Shown here: piece by piece, positions 1 to 13,299 of the stretch
How the letters are laid out: each line of letters starts with the position of its first letter
Numbering within the stretch: the stretch's first letter is position 1
NCBI RefSeq assembly: GCF_022458985.1
Contig: NC_061781.1
Location: 22,362,001-22,426,000 of the forward strand
Source of the DNA: Mugil cephalus
Lineage: Eukaryota; Chordata; Actinopteri; Mugiliformes; Mugilidae
Length of the DNA: 64,000 nt
Direction: 5' to 3'
The notes under the pieces: generated by a model
The model's input: the letters and a program-made list of their open reading frames with translations, nothing else
Database searches by the model: none
What the model was told of the DNA's origin: nothing
Position numbers and translations under genes: made by a program

Positions 1-2310
1 AATTAGATCAGATTAAGAGGGCAAATACAATCTAATGTTGATTCTGTACTACGTGCAACTAATATACTGTAATATTTACATACTTATCCCTGTGTGTTAG
101 TTGTGTTAGTTCCTCTAATTTAGATAAAGATGGTATATACATTATCTGTGTTTTGAGGATGTACAGCTTTTTAACTGCAAATATTTGAAGAAGAGCTTTT
201 CAGGAATAATAAGTGCGGTATAGCTCTGAATCCCTTTTGCTATATAGCAACTAAATAACACAATGCTTAAAAGCTTTAGACAATGATGTTCAACAGCAAA
301 TTGTGGATCTGCAGCCTCCCTCTCTGCACATCAACCTGTTTTCTAGGAGGCATCCGTGTTGTTATTGTCACGTGTCACGTGACAATGAACTTCACCGCAA
401 ATGTATGGATTTGTCAGGCTCTTGCATGGTGCATTCACTGACATCAAGGACAAAAAAAACACACTCTACAACCACAGCAACCATGTCAAACCAACAGAAC
501 ACAACAGAACTGAACATAACATAAGCTCCCAATAATGATGTTTACATTTCAAGTGATTGTTCCTCCTTGGCTGCAATAAACACATTTTTTTCTGGAGTTC
601 TGATGAAGAACAGAACAAGGGCAGGAAAACAACCTGTCGCTCGAAAGAACTGATCAAGGACAAAATCAATGTGGAAACCATGGGTCTCTTTTTCTACAGA
701 ATTAATTCTGTGCCATTATTTGATTTTTATTGTTCTTCTTCTTGTTCTTCTACTACTACAACGAATCAGCCAAGAGACGAGTTAAGCCGAGAAGGCCGTT
801 AGCAGGACACAATACAAGGAGGAGAGTACTAAACACAGCTTTGTGTTTTTGTAGCAACGGCACTAGCAGCTGTCAGAGGACCTGAGTGTTGAACAGATGG
901 ACGTTTGGGGCGAGTAAGAGAAGGTGTTTGACTATTTTTAGAAGCAGAGGCTGTTTAATTTCCTCTCATAATACACATCTCAGGCTTTTGGATGGTTTGA
1001 TGGTCAGTGATTAGTAATTATACTTCATTGTTCAGTATCCTCATTAGACAGACTTAATGAATCTGTAAAGGTGGAAATGTGCAACAAAGTTCCCTCTGGA
1101 ACTTGAAGCAGGAAAAAGAAATCCTCAGTTTACATTAAAGCTGCATGTGAGTATCCTGTATGTGCTACAACCGTGGTTACCTTCACAGAGTAGGACTAGG
1201 TTTACAGGCAGAGACGTGGATCAGGTGGGGGTTCCACGAGGATGACAGCTCTAACTAATCCCTGACCTGCAGCTCGTGAGCACTTGTACCCAGCTCAGCT
1301 TTACAAAGCAGCTCGGATTCAAACTCCATCCATATAAGGGCAGGTGGGGAGACTCTGAGCCTTATCACACCCTGCGTTACTTTAGTGCTGCGCCTCGCAG
1401 TCATAACACATGTGGGAAGCATCGCTGGAGAGGGATCTGAGGGCTGAGGCCTTTCTGTGACAACCAGCCACAGAATAATGATAACCTCAGAGCCGAGAGA
1501 CGGCTCTTCTCACCCGATTTGGATCCCATCTGTAATTTTGGAGCCAGTTTTAGCTCAATGTAACCAGCCCCCTTTCTAAATATAAAAAGAATAAACACAT
1601 GCATAGCCACACTTCTCTCTCGCTCTCTCTAGTGAAGATAAATACACTTGAACAACGGTCTGACTGAAACAAACCGTTCCCTTTAATGTTAGCATGCTAC
1701 AGCCTGAGTCATCGCACTTAACAGAAATACGAGAGTGGAATCAAAAAGCATCCATTTTTAGATTTATTCTATTCTAGGAGTCAAACTGTTAAATTGTCTA
1801 GATGACAAATTGAAATTGTGTAACTCACTAATGACTTTTAGAAAAGCCTTAAAATGGAAAATAATTAAGGAGTACGAAAATATGCAACTATTTTCTTTTT
1901 TTCTGGTTCCTTTTTTGTTTACTTCTCATTCTTATGTAATGCTCATGAATAGAGTCTGATGTTTTGCATAAATTCGCCAATAATAAGCTTTATAAGCATT
2001 TATAAGCATTTTTCCTTCAAAGTATACTCTTTGTGTGTGAAATTGATGATGTCATGATACATTTAGTGTTTACTGTTAGTCGGATTTGCTTCTCGTTTCT
2101 TGTTTGTGTTATGTGTGACCGAAAATAAACCATATCACATCAAATATCATGTCAAATAGTGAATTAATCTTGGTTTTCAAAGCTCTTGTGTGAGGATTAG
2201 GACTTCGCATTGAATATCTCTGGGTTTGGGGCTTTTAGCTGTTTTAAACTCAGACTGAATTCCCAACGTTAAGGCACTTTCCAGCCACTGGAACAATTTC
2301 ATAGTTTATT

Positions 2311-2480
2311 GCCCGGGTGGCTTAGTCAATAGAGCATGAGACTCTTAATCTCAGGGTTGTGGCATGTGCATTTCTCCCCAGGCACCACTTAGGTGGCAGC
2401 CCACTGCTCCAAGTGTACACATTGCTGTGTGAATGAGGCGTTAAATGCAGAGAAAGAATGATCTGTGTGAGGGATCAATA
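2311..2480 (+). mobile_element. tRNA-Lys-derived SINE (decayed)
   Basis: The 5' part reads as a tRNA-Lys(CTT) head. GCCCGGG sits at the acceptor position, a D-arm follows with box-A-like GGCTTAGTCAATAGAGC, and there is an intact 5-bp anticodon stem (TGAGA 2337-2341 with TCTCA 2349-2353) around loop CTCTTAA, anticodon CTT at 2344-2346. The T-arm is degenerate and no 3' acceptor strand closes the cloverleaf, so this is not a working tRNA gene. The following stretch (AGGTGGCAGCCCACTGCTCC, then a GGCGTTAAATGCAGAGAAAG-type segment) resembles the body of teleost tRNA-derived SINEs. The 3' limit is approximate. Confidence 0.7.
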
Positions 2481-5462
2481 TAGGAAAATTATTATGAGCA
2501 TAAATGCCTGAAGAAACACTGCAATAGAAATCATTTCTGCTCATTTTTTTTGTGTGTTTCGAGCTCCTATACTTTCCTATGCACTTTCCTGGCAAAAGAG
2601 GAACCCTGAAAAATGAATGCAGCACTGGCAACCATGGTTTAAAAAATTAAAGTCCAGGTTTTATTTAGCATAGCATAAATTCATGTATATTGTTGGAAGT
2701 TGCACAGAACTTAGCAACCTTGCCTTACCAATCACCAGCCAGCTATTATGCTGTCTTAGCATTCCCATTGATGGCGCAAAGCTTGAGGGTATATAGGACA
2801 GTTTGTTGACCAAAACACAGATTCAAACTAAAAATACACACATGTACAACAAAAACCTCATGTTGGTTCCTGCACTGCTTTCCATATGGGACATGTGTGC
2901 CCCAAATGGTTTTGCTCCACATACAGGAGGGGTAATTGGCGATTGGCACGCTGCCCCACATCCAGTCCCTGTCATGCACCCTTCCTCCAGAGCCAGCTGC
3001 CTTTATGAGCCTCTCACAATGGTGCCTTTATAAAACGACGACGCAGTGTGGGAGCTGGAGTGAGGACTGATGCCAAGTAGACCAAACCTGTCCTCTCTGG
3101 AAAATTAAACGTTGAGACAACTTGTGGATTAATTTATCTTTGTCTGCGCATAACATTTCACAGCACTGGTGTGTGAACAAGCCGGCTGATCAGTTCTTTA
3201 ATTACCACACCAAGCACTATTTGTCGCACTCACATTGTATCGGTGAGTCATCTGCAAATGTGCAAGAGAATATCTTGTGCGAGGGAGAGAAAAACAGCAT
3301 ATTTTTCAAGCTGTCCCTCCTCCACGGGACAATAGATTTGCATTCATTACCGCTGATAATGAAATTACTTACCACAATTAGCATAATGGCACATAATGGG
3401 TTCAATGGACTCTTCGTGCCACCTTGACAATGGCAGCCTGTCAGGCGCACTTACGTATCTGTGCATGCAAGCACACTTTGTGCACCACATACATGGCTCA
3501 ATCAGATCAGATCAGGGACCATGCAAAAAATAAAAATAAAAAAAATAAATAATAAACTTTTTCCACTTTTTTAATTTTCTTACCACAAGAACCTAATTAT
3601 GGACCTGTCCTGTCCTTTTAAGAGACAAAGAGATTTAAAGAAAAACAAGATTTACATGAACACATGAACAGTGGTCAGCTTAGATTTAGGAAAGTTCAGC
3701 AACAATTCTCATGCATCCAGGCCATGGTATATCTAAAACAAAGCTACAACTTCTTTTTCTTGAAGAAAACAAGCCCTTTCACATTTGCTTAAGCTGTGTT
3801 TTTTGGATAGACTGGGAAAGAAAACGGGCAAAAAATGAATGAGTAGGTGGTGTATTACCTTTAATTTATATTTGCACCGTATTAATAGGTGAAATGTGAA
3901 AGCTTCTGGTGATGAAAAATATCACCATAATTCATTCACAATCATTTAATCAACAACATTTCCAGCAAAAACAGCGGAAAAATTTAGCAGCGGAGCAAAA
4001 TATTTTGAATATGAGTGAATATTGGACGTACATTAAAAAAAAAAAAAATTCTAATTTCATTTTAATGTTGCTCCTTAAAGGCTGCGTGTGTAAATAATAG
4101 ACTCTGTTTTACCCAAATACTGTGTAAAGCTTGTTCGGATGTCCGCGAAAAGGCCAAAACCCAATTAATAACGCTTTAAGGGACGTATTTTGGACGTACT
4201 CGCTGCTAAGTGCACACCCAAACATGAAAAGAAACAGCGAAAACAAAATCACCGCATTGACCACATATGTCAAAACAATTGCCAAGAACCTCGATACGGC
4301 TCCATTTCCAACGACGGGATCAATTAAAAAAAATGCAATCTTGGCAAAGGTGCGCAGTGTCCAATCAGAGGCTTTGGTTTAAATTTAGACGTGTACGGCC
4401 AGGTGGACCCAGCCAGGAAACCGAGGCTAACTGTTTCCCTGGAAATATTCTCATGGTTTAAGACATGAGGCCAGAGACACCAGAGTAGGAGTTGTATTCA
4501 TGCGGCTTTAACCTGAACAGGATCTGATTCCTGTTCCAGCTGCAGCTCAGCTTCGACTGACGCACAGATCCTGTGCTCACAGAGGGCCTCTGCTTCATTG
4601 ATTCTAAGGCAAGATGAGAAGGGAAAACATCCCCCGTGTAGCAGGCAGAAAAGGGGGACTCTGGCTGCTAAATATGGATGTGGCACAACACATGCGGTCA
4701 CAGGGAAAAACAATGACATCGTGTTCTCGCTCGGTGCCATTAACCTGAGTTGTTGCCATTTTTAAACTCACCTCTGCTCTACAGCTAAACCCCACATGTC
4801 AAGAATCGTACTCTGAAGTGAGGACTCCACAAAGAAAAGGGCACAAAACTTCAGGGAACAGTTGTTCACGTCCTCCCTAAACAGTCATTGGAATTATTAA
4901 GCTCTTTAGCTGTAGAGCAAAAGCAAAATGAAACTAAAAGGAGGAATCGGGGTGTCAAAAGAAACAACACATTTGAAGGCGACGAGTAACAGTTGTGACA
5001 CTTGTTTTCTCCACTTAGCAATGCAAAACGGTGAGATGGAAATCCGAGATTACCGAGCCCAAGTTGAGTAACAAAGCGTGCATGTCTACAAATGACAACC
5101 GTGCCTTGGTTCGCACTGGGCATTAAGCTGCACGAGCAAGGAGCAACTTTAAGTAATAATAGTAAGAAGGTCATTTGAACTTTGGTGAAAGGATAAAGGG
5201 GGAAAACACAGGTCAGTTAGAGACTGGCAGCAAATAAATAAAATGACTGTCAGCAAATCTGAGTGGTCTAGTTCTTTCTCTCTTTTAACCCTTTGCCACC
5301 TGTCGTGTGACCGCTGTTCTAGACCGTTCTTTGGTTTGGTCCCAACTTTTTTTTCTGATGTTGTACTTTGGCTACTTTGGTCTATTCTGCAGACGCATTA
5401 CATTTATTAGACGTGTGTCCATTCTGGAGGAAGTTTCTCTGAGGCTTCTGCCACTTTCATCC

Positions 5463-5640
5463 AGGGCTGGGCGGTATACACATTCATACTGGTAGAATGA
5501 GAGGACTTGTGTTGCACGCTGACTACAATTATTACGGTAGTCTGTCATAGCAGTTTAAATATGTTTAGAATATAAATAAATATGTCAAAATAAATGAAAC
5601 CATAATTGTCTCCGTTTCTTCATTTAATCTTGCAAACAAA
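5463..5640 (-). mobile_element. hAT-like MITE fragment (GGGCTGGGCG type)
   Basis: It begins with CAGGGCTGGGCGGTATAC. A segment here (GACTACAATTATTACGGTAG followed by an A/T-rich stretch) matches, in reverse complement, part of the element at 55202-55946. This copy is truncated and no second terminus was found. Confidence 0.55.
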
Positions 5641-6017
5641 CAAAAAAGTACATTTATATTATGTCTATTCTGGCACACACAGGTTATAATTTGTATATTC
5701 CCATCAGTAGCAGTTTAAACGTCCCACCCAAAACATTTGTTTTTTGCAAACCAAGTTTTTTTTTTTGCCTATATAGACATGACATAATAGATTTCAGATT
5801 TGTGTGACATCATCAATCTGCACGGGTTGCTGTGGTAAAGATCTAGGCATCAGTGTAGATATCATACACCACATCCTTAATTAAGCCTTCAAATTCAAAC
5901 AGGTGAGCTAAAGCTTTTCTACAGTAGTAGAAAAGGGTAAATTAGTTAGAAAACAATCTATTTTTTGTAACGTGATGTAAACGTTTTTATCTCTGCTGCC
6001 AACATGCTGTAAACTAG

Positions 6018-6050
6018 CCTCAAGTGGCCGTTCGAGGAATTGCATTTTTT
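6018..6050 (+). repeat. Short copy of a dispersed repeat shared with 37501-37535
   Basis: CCTCAAGTGGCCGTTCGAGG followed by AATTGCATTTTT resembles CCTCTAGTGGCCACTTGGTG followed by AACTGCAGTTTTT at 37501-37535. Motifs of this kind recur widely in teleost genomes. The family is not identified. Confidence 0.4.
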
Positions 6051-7699
6051 AGTTTGCTTCGTTTTTCATCTAAGACGTTGCTGCTTGGTTGCTACACTGT
6101 CTTATTCTTGTTTGTTCCTCTCAGCTTCCGTCCAGATTTCCATCAGACAGTTTATTTCTGCTCCTGACCACGGACTGTTACTCTTCATGTTGTCCTGCAT
6201 TACATATACAGTAGCACTTCCGCCACTCTACACTTGACACTATTTTTGTGTGTTGCATTGCATATTGCATGAAAAAAAAGAATAATAACACAAAAGTGTG
6301 CAAGAGGTTTTACACTTGGACGAATTTGTAGAAATCAGATTTGATTTTAAATCAGGTTTGCAAAAACAAAGTTTTTTTCCCTGTTCAGACTTTCTAATAA
6401 TCCATGTGCATATAATTTGAATAAGCAAAAAATTTGAGTTGGAAGTTTAAACTACCACTGATAGGAATGTGCAAATTATAACCTCTGATGTTGTCTGCGT
6501 GTTAGATAATGAACAATGAAACCGTACCACAGTTTACACGCTGCTGCTAGTGAAGAGGAGTCAAGTAGCTATTAAAATATCGGAGCCATTCTGTCAGTTT
6601 AAGCAACTAAATGACAATTTCCAGTCCAGACAGTTTTACACAGACAGTCTATACAGCTGTTAAAGGAACTTTAACAGGGAACAAAGTGGCAGAATAAATA
6701 TATAACATATATAATATATATAACATTAAATATAATGCGTCTACAGAATAGACCAAAGTAGCCAAACAGGCTAAATCAGTATGAGAAACAGGTCGACTCT
6801 AAGTCCAAGCTGAGGAGGAGCAGAAATGCAGAATAACTGAGTCAGCATTACGCTTCACAGTAACCTGTGACTCCAGCATGTGTCCACATTACTCACACCA
6901 CAACCTCCTGGCAATGATGACATTAAGAAATATGTAAAAACGGGACAAGAGCAGCACCAGGGCGTGTCTTTTTTTTTTTTTTGTCCTTAACCTGGGGGAG
7001 AAACAAACAAGATGGAAAGGGAAAGAAAAATATGAAGTGTGACAGAAAAATCAATCACGCAATCATCCAGAGGAAGGATGAACAGTACTTTACTGTGATT
7101 GTTTCCACTGCAGTTACACTTCTAGGAAAGAGACTGGATTTCTCCAGACTGCAAAAAAAAAAATAAATAAAAAATGACTTCACCTTCTCCAGAACAACTC
7201 CGCTTCGCCCTTTGTTTCGGTATAAATGTACGAGCTGAAAAGATGACTAAATAAAGACCTCTGTTCAGAAATGAGTCACTCACTCACTCACTACTTTGTA
7301 TTCCGCTCTCATTCATATGCAATTCACCTTACCAGTGCTGTGGACATGATCAAGGAGAAATAACCTGCATGCTCATTCATGACTGTGATACATTGATACA
7401 TACATGTGTTCGAGGCGCCTGCACACTTATACACTGGGACATTTTGGAGGACGCTATTCGTTAAATCTCCAAAAACCCACGGGAGAAAGAACACAGAAAC
7501 ATCCACTTATATCCCACGTATGAAAAACAATCCTGTCAACAGCAAGTAATACAACAGCCACAGATGGTTGATTACAGGAAATGACCATTAGCTTCCTGAC
7601 CATCATTCACCGCAGGAAATGAACGAGTCAATACCAATGTCATGAGACGGTGCTAACACTCCAAGATTAAAGGTGAGCAAAGCAAAATTATCTTTAAAC

Positions 7700-8530
7700 G
7701 GTATTGAAACAGAGTCCCCAATTCATGCCGATTGTCCAGCGACATGAAGAAACGAATCGTGCAACGAATGGTGCAGCTTCCACTGGACCCGTGGCATAAA
7801 ATTTGAAAGTCCTCACTTTACTTTTACTTAATGTCTTGTCCAAAACTGTACATAAAAACGCGTTTGTAGCGCCCATCACGACCAGGCTACACATATTAAC
7901 ACGTCCACCATAACCGGACGCTGTGTTCAACGTGTAAAAAGAATTTCTATTAACAAAGCCGTCTCCAGGGCCGGAGTGATGAAATGCGAGTGCAAGAGAG
8001 GCTACACACTGAGCCAACAGAAACATTATTAATAAATAATGTTTAACTGTGGGTTTTATTTATTACTCAGCACACTAGAACCTATCCAACTAGTATCTCT
8101 TACAAAGACTCTTTTGAAGCCGCCAATGTAACTGAACACATCTGCTGCGTTTCCGCCTCTCGTCACAATGGATTTTGTGCACCCTTGAGCTCTAACAGAT
8201 GAGTTGAAAGCATTTTGTTCTTTGTTTTGCGACGCTGAATCTTCTCAACAGTTTGAAACATGCAGTATTTGCATTTTTGTTGACTTGCCCGTTGACCGCC
8301 CTGGCTTTGCCGGCTCATTGCTGTGTTGTTTTTGGTTGTTACTACCGTCGACAGATCAGTGCGAACCATGTGAAACCAGGCAGGAATGTAAATAACATCA
8401 CCCTCCTGCTCATTTCAAGCTCAAGTGTCCCTAATTCATTCAGGCAGTCCAGAGGTATTACAAACCATCTTTGAAAAGAACAAGGAGTTCTGCAACAAAT
8501 GGTGCAGCTCCCACTCGTCCATATTCATGG
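7700..8530. repeat. Pair of related local segments (7700-7790, 8428-8530)
   Basis: The segment around GCAACGAATGGTGCAGCTTC at 7759 matches GCAACAAATGGTGCAGCTCC at 8492. The preceding AGAGTCCCCAATTCAT also matches AGTGTCCCTAATTCAT. The two are direct copies about 730 bases apart and lie immediately upstream of the tandem duplication at 8635-9345. No coding function is recognised. Confidence 0.5.
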
Positions 8531-8634
8531 CATTCAATTAGTAATCATCCTCACCTTGGGTATTGAAACACCGCTTAAAAGCAGCCAGCAGTTATTATTA
8601 CCAATTAATTTAAATAGCAAACTCAGTTTATTAA

Positions 8635-9345
8635 GTCACTATGTTGGCTGAGTCTATGAAGTATAGGCAGTATTTTTAAATTTGTGTTCTTATGGTGTCT
8701 GCAGCAACATTCCTGGAACGATTGGTTTACGGCTACTGAAAATCTCCAAATGCTGCAGCTTCACAGAGGATTATTACAATTTAATTACAGATTTTTGTGA
8801 GAGCTTTGCACTTTTTCTGCATTTTATGGCACTGGATCAGTTTGAAACATAGTAGGCAGTAATGGAACAGCCACAGTGAGCTGTTAGATGAGGAGCTGCA
8901 CGTCTCAGAAAGAACTCCTTTGATTGTGCCCTGCAGTTCACGGACTGATGCCGCGTGCATAACACAATCAGTTCAAAGGTTACTTCCAGAACCTGTTTAG
9001 CCACTATGCAGACGGGGCCTATGAAGTATTGTAATATTTTTATATTTGTATTCTTATGACGTTGGTTTCTGGAGCAACATTCCTGGAACTTTTGGTTTAC
9101 TGCTACTAAAAATCTCCCAATGCTGCAGCTACACAAATGACTATTACAATTAAATTACAGTTTTTGGTCAGCGCTTTGTACTTTTTTCTGCATTTTACGG
9201 CAGCGGATCAGTTTGAAACATAGCAGGTAGTAATGAAACAGCCACAGTGAGCTGTTAGATGAGGAGCTGCATGTCTCAAAATGAACTCCTTTAACTGTGC
9301 CCTGCAGTTCACGGACTCATGCCATGTGCATAACACAATCAATTC
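8635..9345. repeat. Tandem duplication, unit about 365-370 bases
   Basis: Two diverged copies (about 8635-8999 and 9000-9345) follow each other head to tail. Matching anchors are AGCAACATTCCTGGAAC (8703 and 9073), GGATCAGTTTGAAACATAG, GTGAGCTGTTAGATGAGGAG and GTGCCCTGCAGTTCACGGAC. Most positions agree by eye, with scattered substitutions and small indels. The function is unknown. Confidence 0.85.
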
Positions 9346-10880
9346 GTGGAATTATGGAAAAAAAGGCAGATTTTTGCCTGACTTCTTTATTTTATTTATC
9401 TATTAAAAACAACAACAGTTCATCTGTCAGCCGTGGCACTAAACCAGTAACTACATCTGCAAATCAAACATTGGCGGGCACCATTCTAGCTCCTTTTCGA
9501 CTTTATAATAACGTACTTTTGTCCATTTTGTGAGCTTTGTATTTTGGGGGTCTTGCTAGTATTCTTCGATCGACAAATCTTATAAACACTGCATCTGACA
9601 GGGCTTTAGTTGAGCATTGGTTACCATGGAAAAGTGGAACAAAAAGCGTGCCCAAAGTTACTTGGATAACTTTCTTATCCTGCTTTGTGTGGCATGCTTA
9701 CTAAACCGAGTTTAGCGCCTTTACTGCTTTAAATTCCAACACAGAAACCTTTAGCTCACTTGGCAAACACACGGCTTAGACAAAGACAAACCGTTTCACA
9801 CATATTGCTGTTGTTGGATGAACCGTTAACGTTCAGTGCGCTTTAGGTTTATTTTTTAGGTGGAAATAAATGACCAGTGGGTTTGGAAGAGCTTTTATGA
9901 GACTAAGAAGACCAATAGAGGCCAAATATTTTCCTCAAACTGTTGAGACAATGTAGTCCTTTACTGGAAATCACCAAAACTTTAGCCACAGAACTCTAAA
10001 ACACAACACACATTTCCAGAATGTCCTCCAACACTGGCCCAGATATACAACAAAGTTTCATCTGTTGAAGCTTTGAGATAATTTGTTGCTGAAATTCTGT
10101 TGTCACTCAGAAAAAATGGAAATGAGTTGTGCAACAAGTTTAACACCTCAAACAAAACTGTCACTTCCTCTAAGGGGTCAGCAGAGTTTCTGACAGGATG
10201 TTCTCACACCAAAATTAACTCCATTCCACTGGTGTTAAATAAGAAAGCTTTTTATTTATTTATTTATTTAAACTGAATTTAATTTAGGTGAAATATTCCT
10301 TTATCACAATTGAACATGAAATTGTGAATCCGCTGGGTGATTCATTCTCTGACACCTCATTAAGATTAATGAGAGAGCACATCAAAGAACTGGTAGGGCT
10401 TCGTTAGCTTCGCACAATGAAGCCTCAGTGTCAACAGTCCCATGTTAAGAGTCCTGGAGGGGGGAAACTAAAAGGCCATGGCACATGACCAGCTATTTTT
10501 AAGGTGGTGAATGCATGAGACGTACATTATACTCTGGAAGAGAGAAACGCTCACAACAACGCGATCGTTTAACAAACACTCACTTAAAAGTGCTTGAGCT
10601 GGGCATGCTGGGCACGCTGGACAACGATAATGGGCTATCGGCATTAAGTTCGGCCTGTTTCTACGGCTGAGAAACAAATCTGCAATGGCTGCACAGAATG
10701 AGTACAGAAAAACCAATGATTTCATTAAGGCCGTTACACTATGAGCCATATGTGACGTACGTGGTTGGTTTCTTGGCATGTTCGGTAAAGGCCTGAGTCA
10801 TGTGCAAACTCTTAGGAAGTAGGATTGAGACTCCAACTTAGCTGTTTATATGGATGCTAAATACAATTATCTGATAAGAT

Positions 10881-11208
10881 ATGCTCCAATCAGGAATAAC
10901 ATTACAACCACTGACAGCTGTACCACCCACCTAGACCAGACCAGGCCCCCCCCCCACCCCATAGCTATGACGCTCCTTGACGGAAGCAGACAGGATGTCG
11001 CCTGACACAAAAACAGTTAGGAACAAGGTGTTGACCTGGCCTCCAAATTCATTAGATCCCGAAACTGATCAAGTATCTGTGGGATAATCCACAGAGGACC
11101 CTCCCCTCAACCCATAGCACCCAAAGGCCCCCAACTAACGGCAGTGACACCATCAGACACCTACACAATATTAGGAAGATGGTTATAATGTTATGCCTGA
11201 TCAGTGTA
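10881..11208 (-). mobile_element. Tc1-like MITE
   Basis: The right end GCCTGATCAGTGTA and the left end CAATCAGGAATAACATTACA form terminal inverted repeats of the family best seen at 29208-29676. The interior carries the family landmarks GTGTTGACCTGGCCTCCAAA and ACCCACCTAGACCAGACCAG, which mark it as an internally deleted derivative of a fish Tc1-type transposon. There is no transposase frame. Confidence 0.7.
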
Positions 11209-13299
11209 CAACTGTCAGTCTGATAAAATGACCTTTATAGTTATATGGCATGCAGTCATAAGCGTGGAGGCAAGGGAGACCTACACACTATTAGCTGCTC
11301 TGTGGAGGGTTTTGAATCTGCCAGAAATACAGAAGAAAAGGAAGTTTTTCATCCAACTTCAGTGACGACACCGAGTTCATTCCATAAAAGTAGATGACTA
11401 AGACGGAGGCATGTTGTCAGCGTCGCTTCCCACACCAATTCCAGCTTTGCACAACTTGTGCACAGCTACGTCCATGTTTCTGTTCCTCCTAAAAGATAAA
11501 AAAATAAATAAAAACTCGTCACGGTGCCGGATGTTTAACTCCATGTGCAGAAACGATGGATTTCTCCGAACCGGCGAGAGATAATTGGATCAAGTGTTTA
11601 CATGGCTATTAAGAGCTAATATTTTCCTAATGAACAAACTGTCAAAGGTTTCATCCGATCAGGCCGGTCTGTTCTGACACGGACAAAATATCCCAAGTGG
11701 CATGGAAGACGTGCCTTTCAGTTAAGAGTGAAAAATTAGTTGTTCGCATCTCATCTTGCGCTGATGATTTCTATAAGAGTGTTACTCCTTCCACCATTAG
11801 TGGCAACTCTAGCAGCATAAAAGAGTTTGTTTTTGTTTTGTTTTTTTTAACTAGAAGCCGTCAGGGGAGAAAACTGTGTTAAACAGTTTCTCGTGGTTTG
11901 TCCTGTTTCCATAGTAGCCTGATTCTATGTGTAACCACTAATGGGCTTGTTAGGGAGAATGAGAAGTGTGAAAAGAAAAGCGAAGTGCACACGCTAGTGT
12001 AGTATTCTTCTCACACAATAACTCTTGATATATATCTGCAAAAATAATAAAAAAAAATGTCTAGCTACTGGACAAATAATTAAAATTTTTGTCAATTTAT
12101 ACAAATTTGATCATATAAGTCTTGGATAAAGTACGTGTTTTCTCATTTTATAGCATCTCAGAGATTCTTAGAACAAAATGTGAGGAGCATTAGTCCGACC
12201 CAATAGAGGGTTACATCATAACTTTAAAAGCATCATCGTGCATAAATGTTAACCATGCAAATTACCACAGACTCAACAAGGCTGAGACATAAAATAACAT
12301 TCCCATGTCTGACAGTAACCAAAGCAAACACACAAAAACGGTACAGGAAAATAGAATAGAAATAGCACATGGGATGGAGGGGACTTTTATATCATCAAAA
12401 GTTTTTCCAGTTAACAACATAATCCTTTTAATACCTATCAAACTTTTAGAACCCAGGTTAATAAATTCGACTAAATCCATGAGCTTAAGATATGTGAGGA
12501 GTTTGACACGGAGCTATTTCTGTCAAAAGTAAAGGTCGGTTCAAAGTAGGTGCTGTTCTGAAACCAGTCTGTTAAATGGCACCAATCTCCGCAGCGCCTT
12601 CAGAGAAAGTGGCGAAGACTGTGATCGAGATCTGGATTGTAAATTCTGAACAAAGGCGGAGAACAACAAAACTCGGACTCTCCATCACTAAAAGTCTCAG
12701 ATGTTCTCAGCTGACATGGTTTTTAATCTGTCACATGGCATTACAGGTCTAACAGCAGTTATAAAAAAAACAAAACAATGTTTAACTATTTAATATTTAA
12801 TTCCTGTAGTATTGTGTAATATATCTGTTGAAAATAACAAAGGCCGACTAAACCTGGAACAAAAGGTTGCACTTGATCACACTGGAAAGGCTGCAGCCAA
12901 CAACCAGCTGGCTCATCCATGTCCCTATGGAAAAACATGTCAAGGAAGTTTCTGATGCTCCAGATAAAGAAGAAAGATTACAGTCTTAAAGGAGAAAAAA
13001 ACAATTACCAATGAGTATGAATGTGGGCTATCGATGACTAGGGACTATATGCATAAGTCATATTGTGTGTCAACACACTTTGTGTAATTACTCCGACTGC
13101 CAGAAGGGTGGAGAAAAAATTACACCCTGCTCCTTTAAAAAAAGAAAACAAAAACTTGGACTGTATATTTTATCTATCATTTTCATGCTTTATTTCACAA
13201 GCCTGGTCTAAAATGGTGTGTAAGTGGTATCAAGTTTCCGAAAAAAAAGTAAAGAAAAAAAAAAGTTAAATCAAGACGACACAGGTATCTGAAAAAAGT

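Larger units (their letters stand above)
5363..6775. repeat. Large imperfect inverted repeat (foldback-like)
   Basis: Two pairs of blocks are inverted and collinear. GGCTACTTTGGTCTATTCTG at 5372-5391, with neighbouring bases, matches the reverse complement of 6733-6773. The block at about 5683-5729, ending in CAGTTTAAAC, matches the reverse complement of 6446-6486. Block spacing inside each arm is similar (about 280 against 245 bases), so the arms are roughly 5363-5760 and 6415-6775 around a 650-base centre. The left arm also carries a hAT-like fragment. It may be a foldback element or two inverted copies of one repeat. Confidence 0.6.

Noticed and set aside
2311..2385. Functional tRNA-Lys gene
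   Set aside because: The T-arm and 3' acceptor strand do not pair with the 5' half, and a SINE-like body follows directly.
4131..4461. Overlapping plus-strand frames of 64-83 codons in adcy5 intron 1
   Set aside because: Short, no motif, no splice context supporting a nested gene.
7694..8026. 110-codon minus-strand frame in adcy5 intron 1
   Set aside because: It overlaps a locally repeated segment (7700-7790 versus 8428-8530), and the second copy does not preserve the frame. No domain seen.
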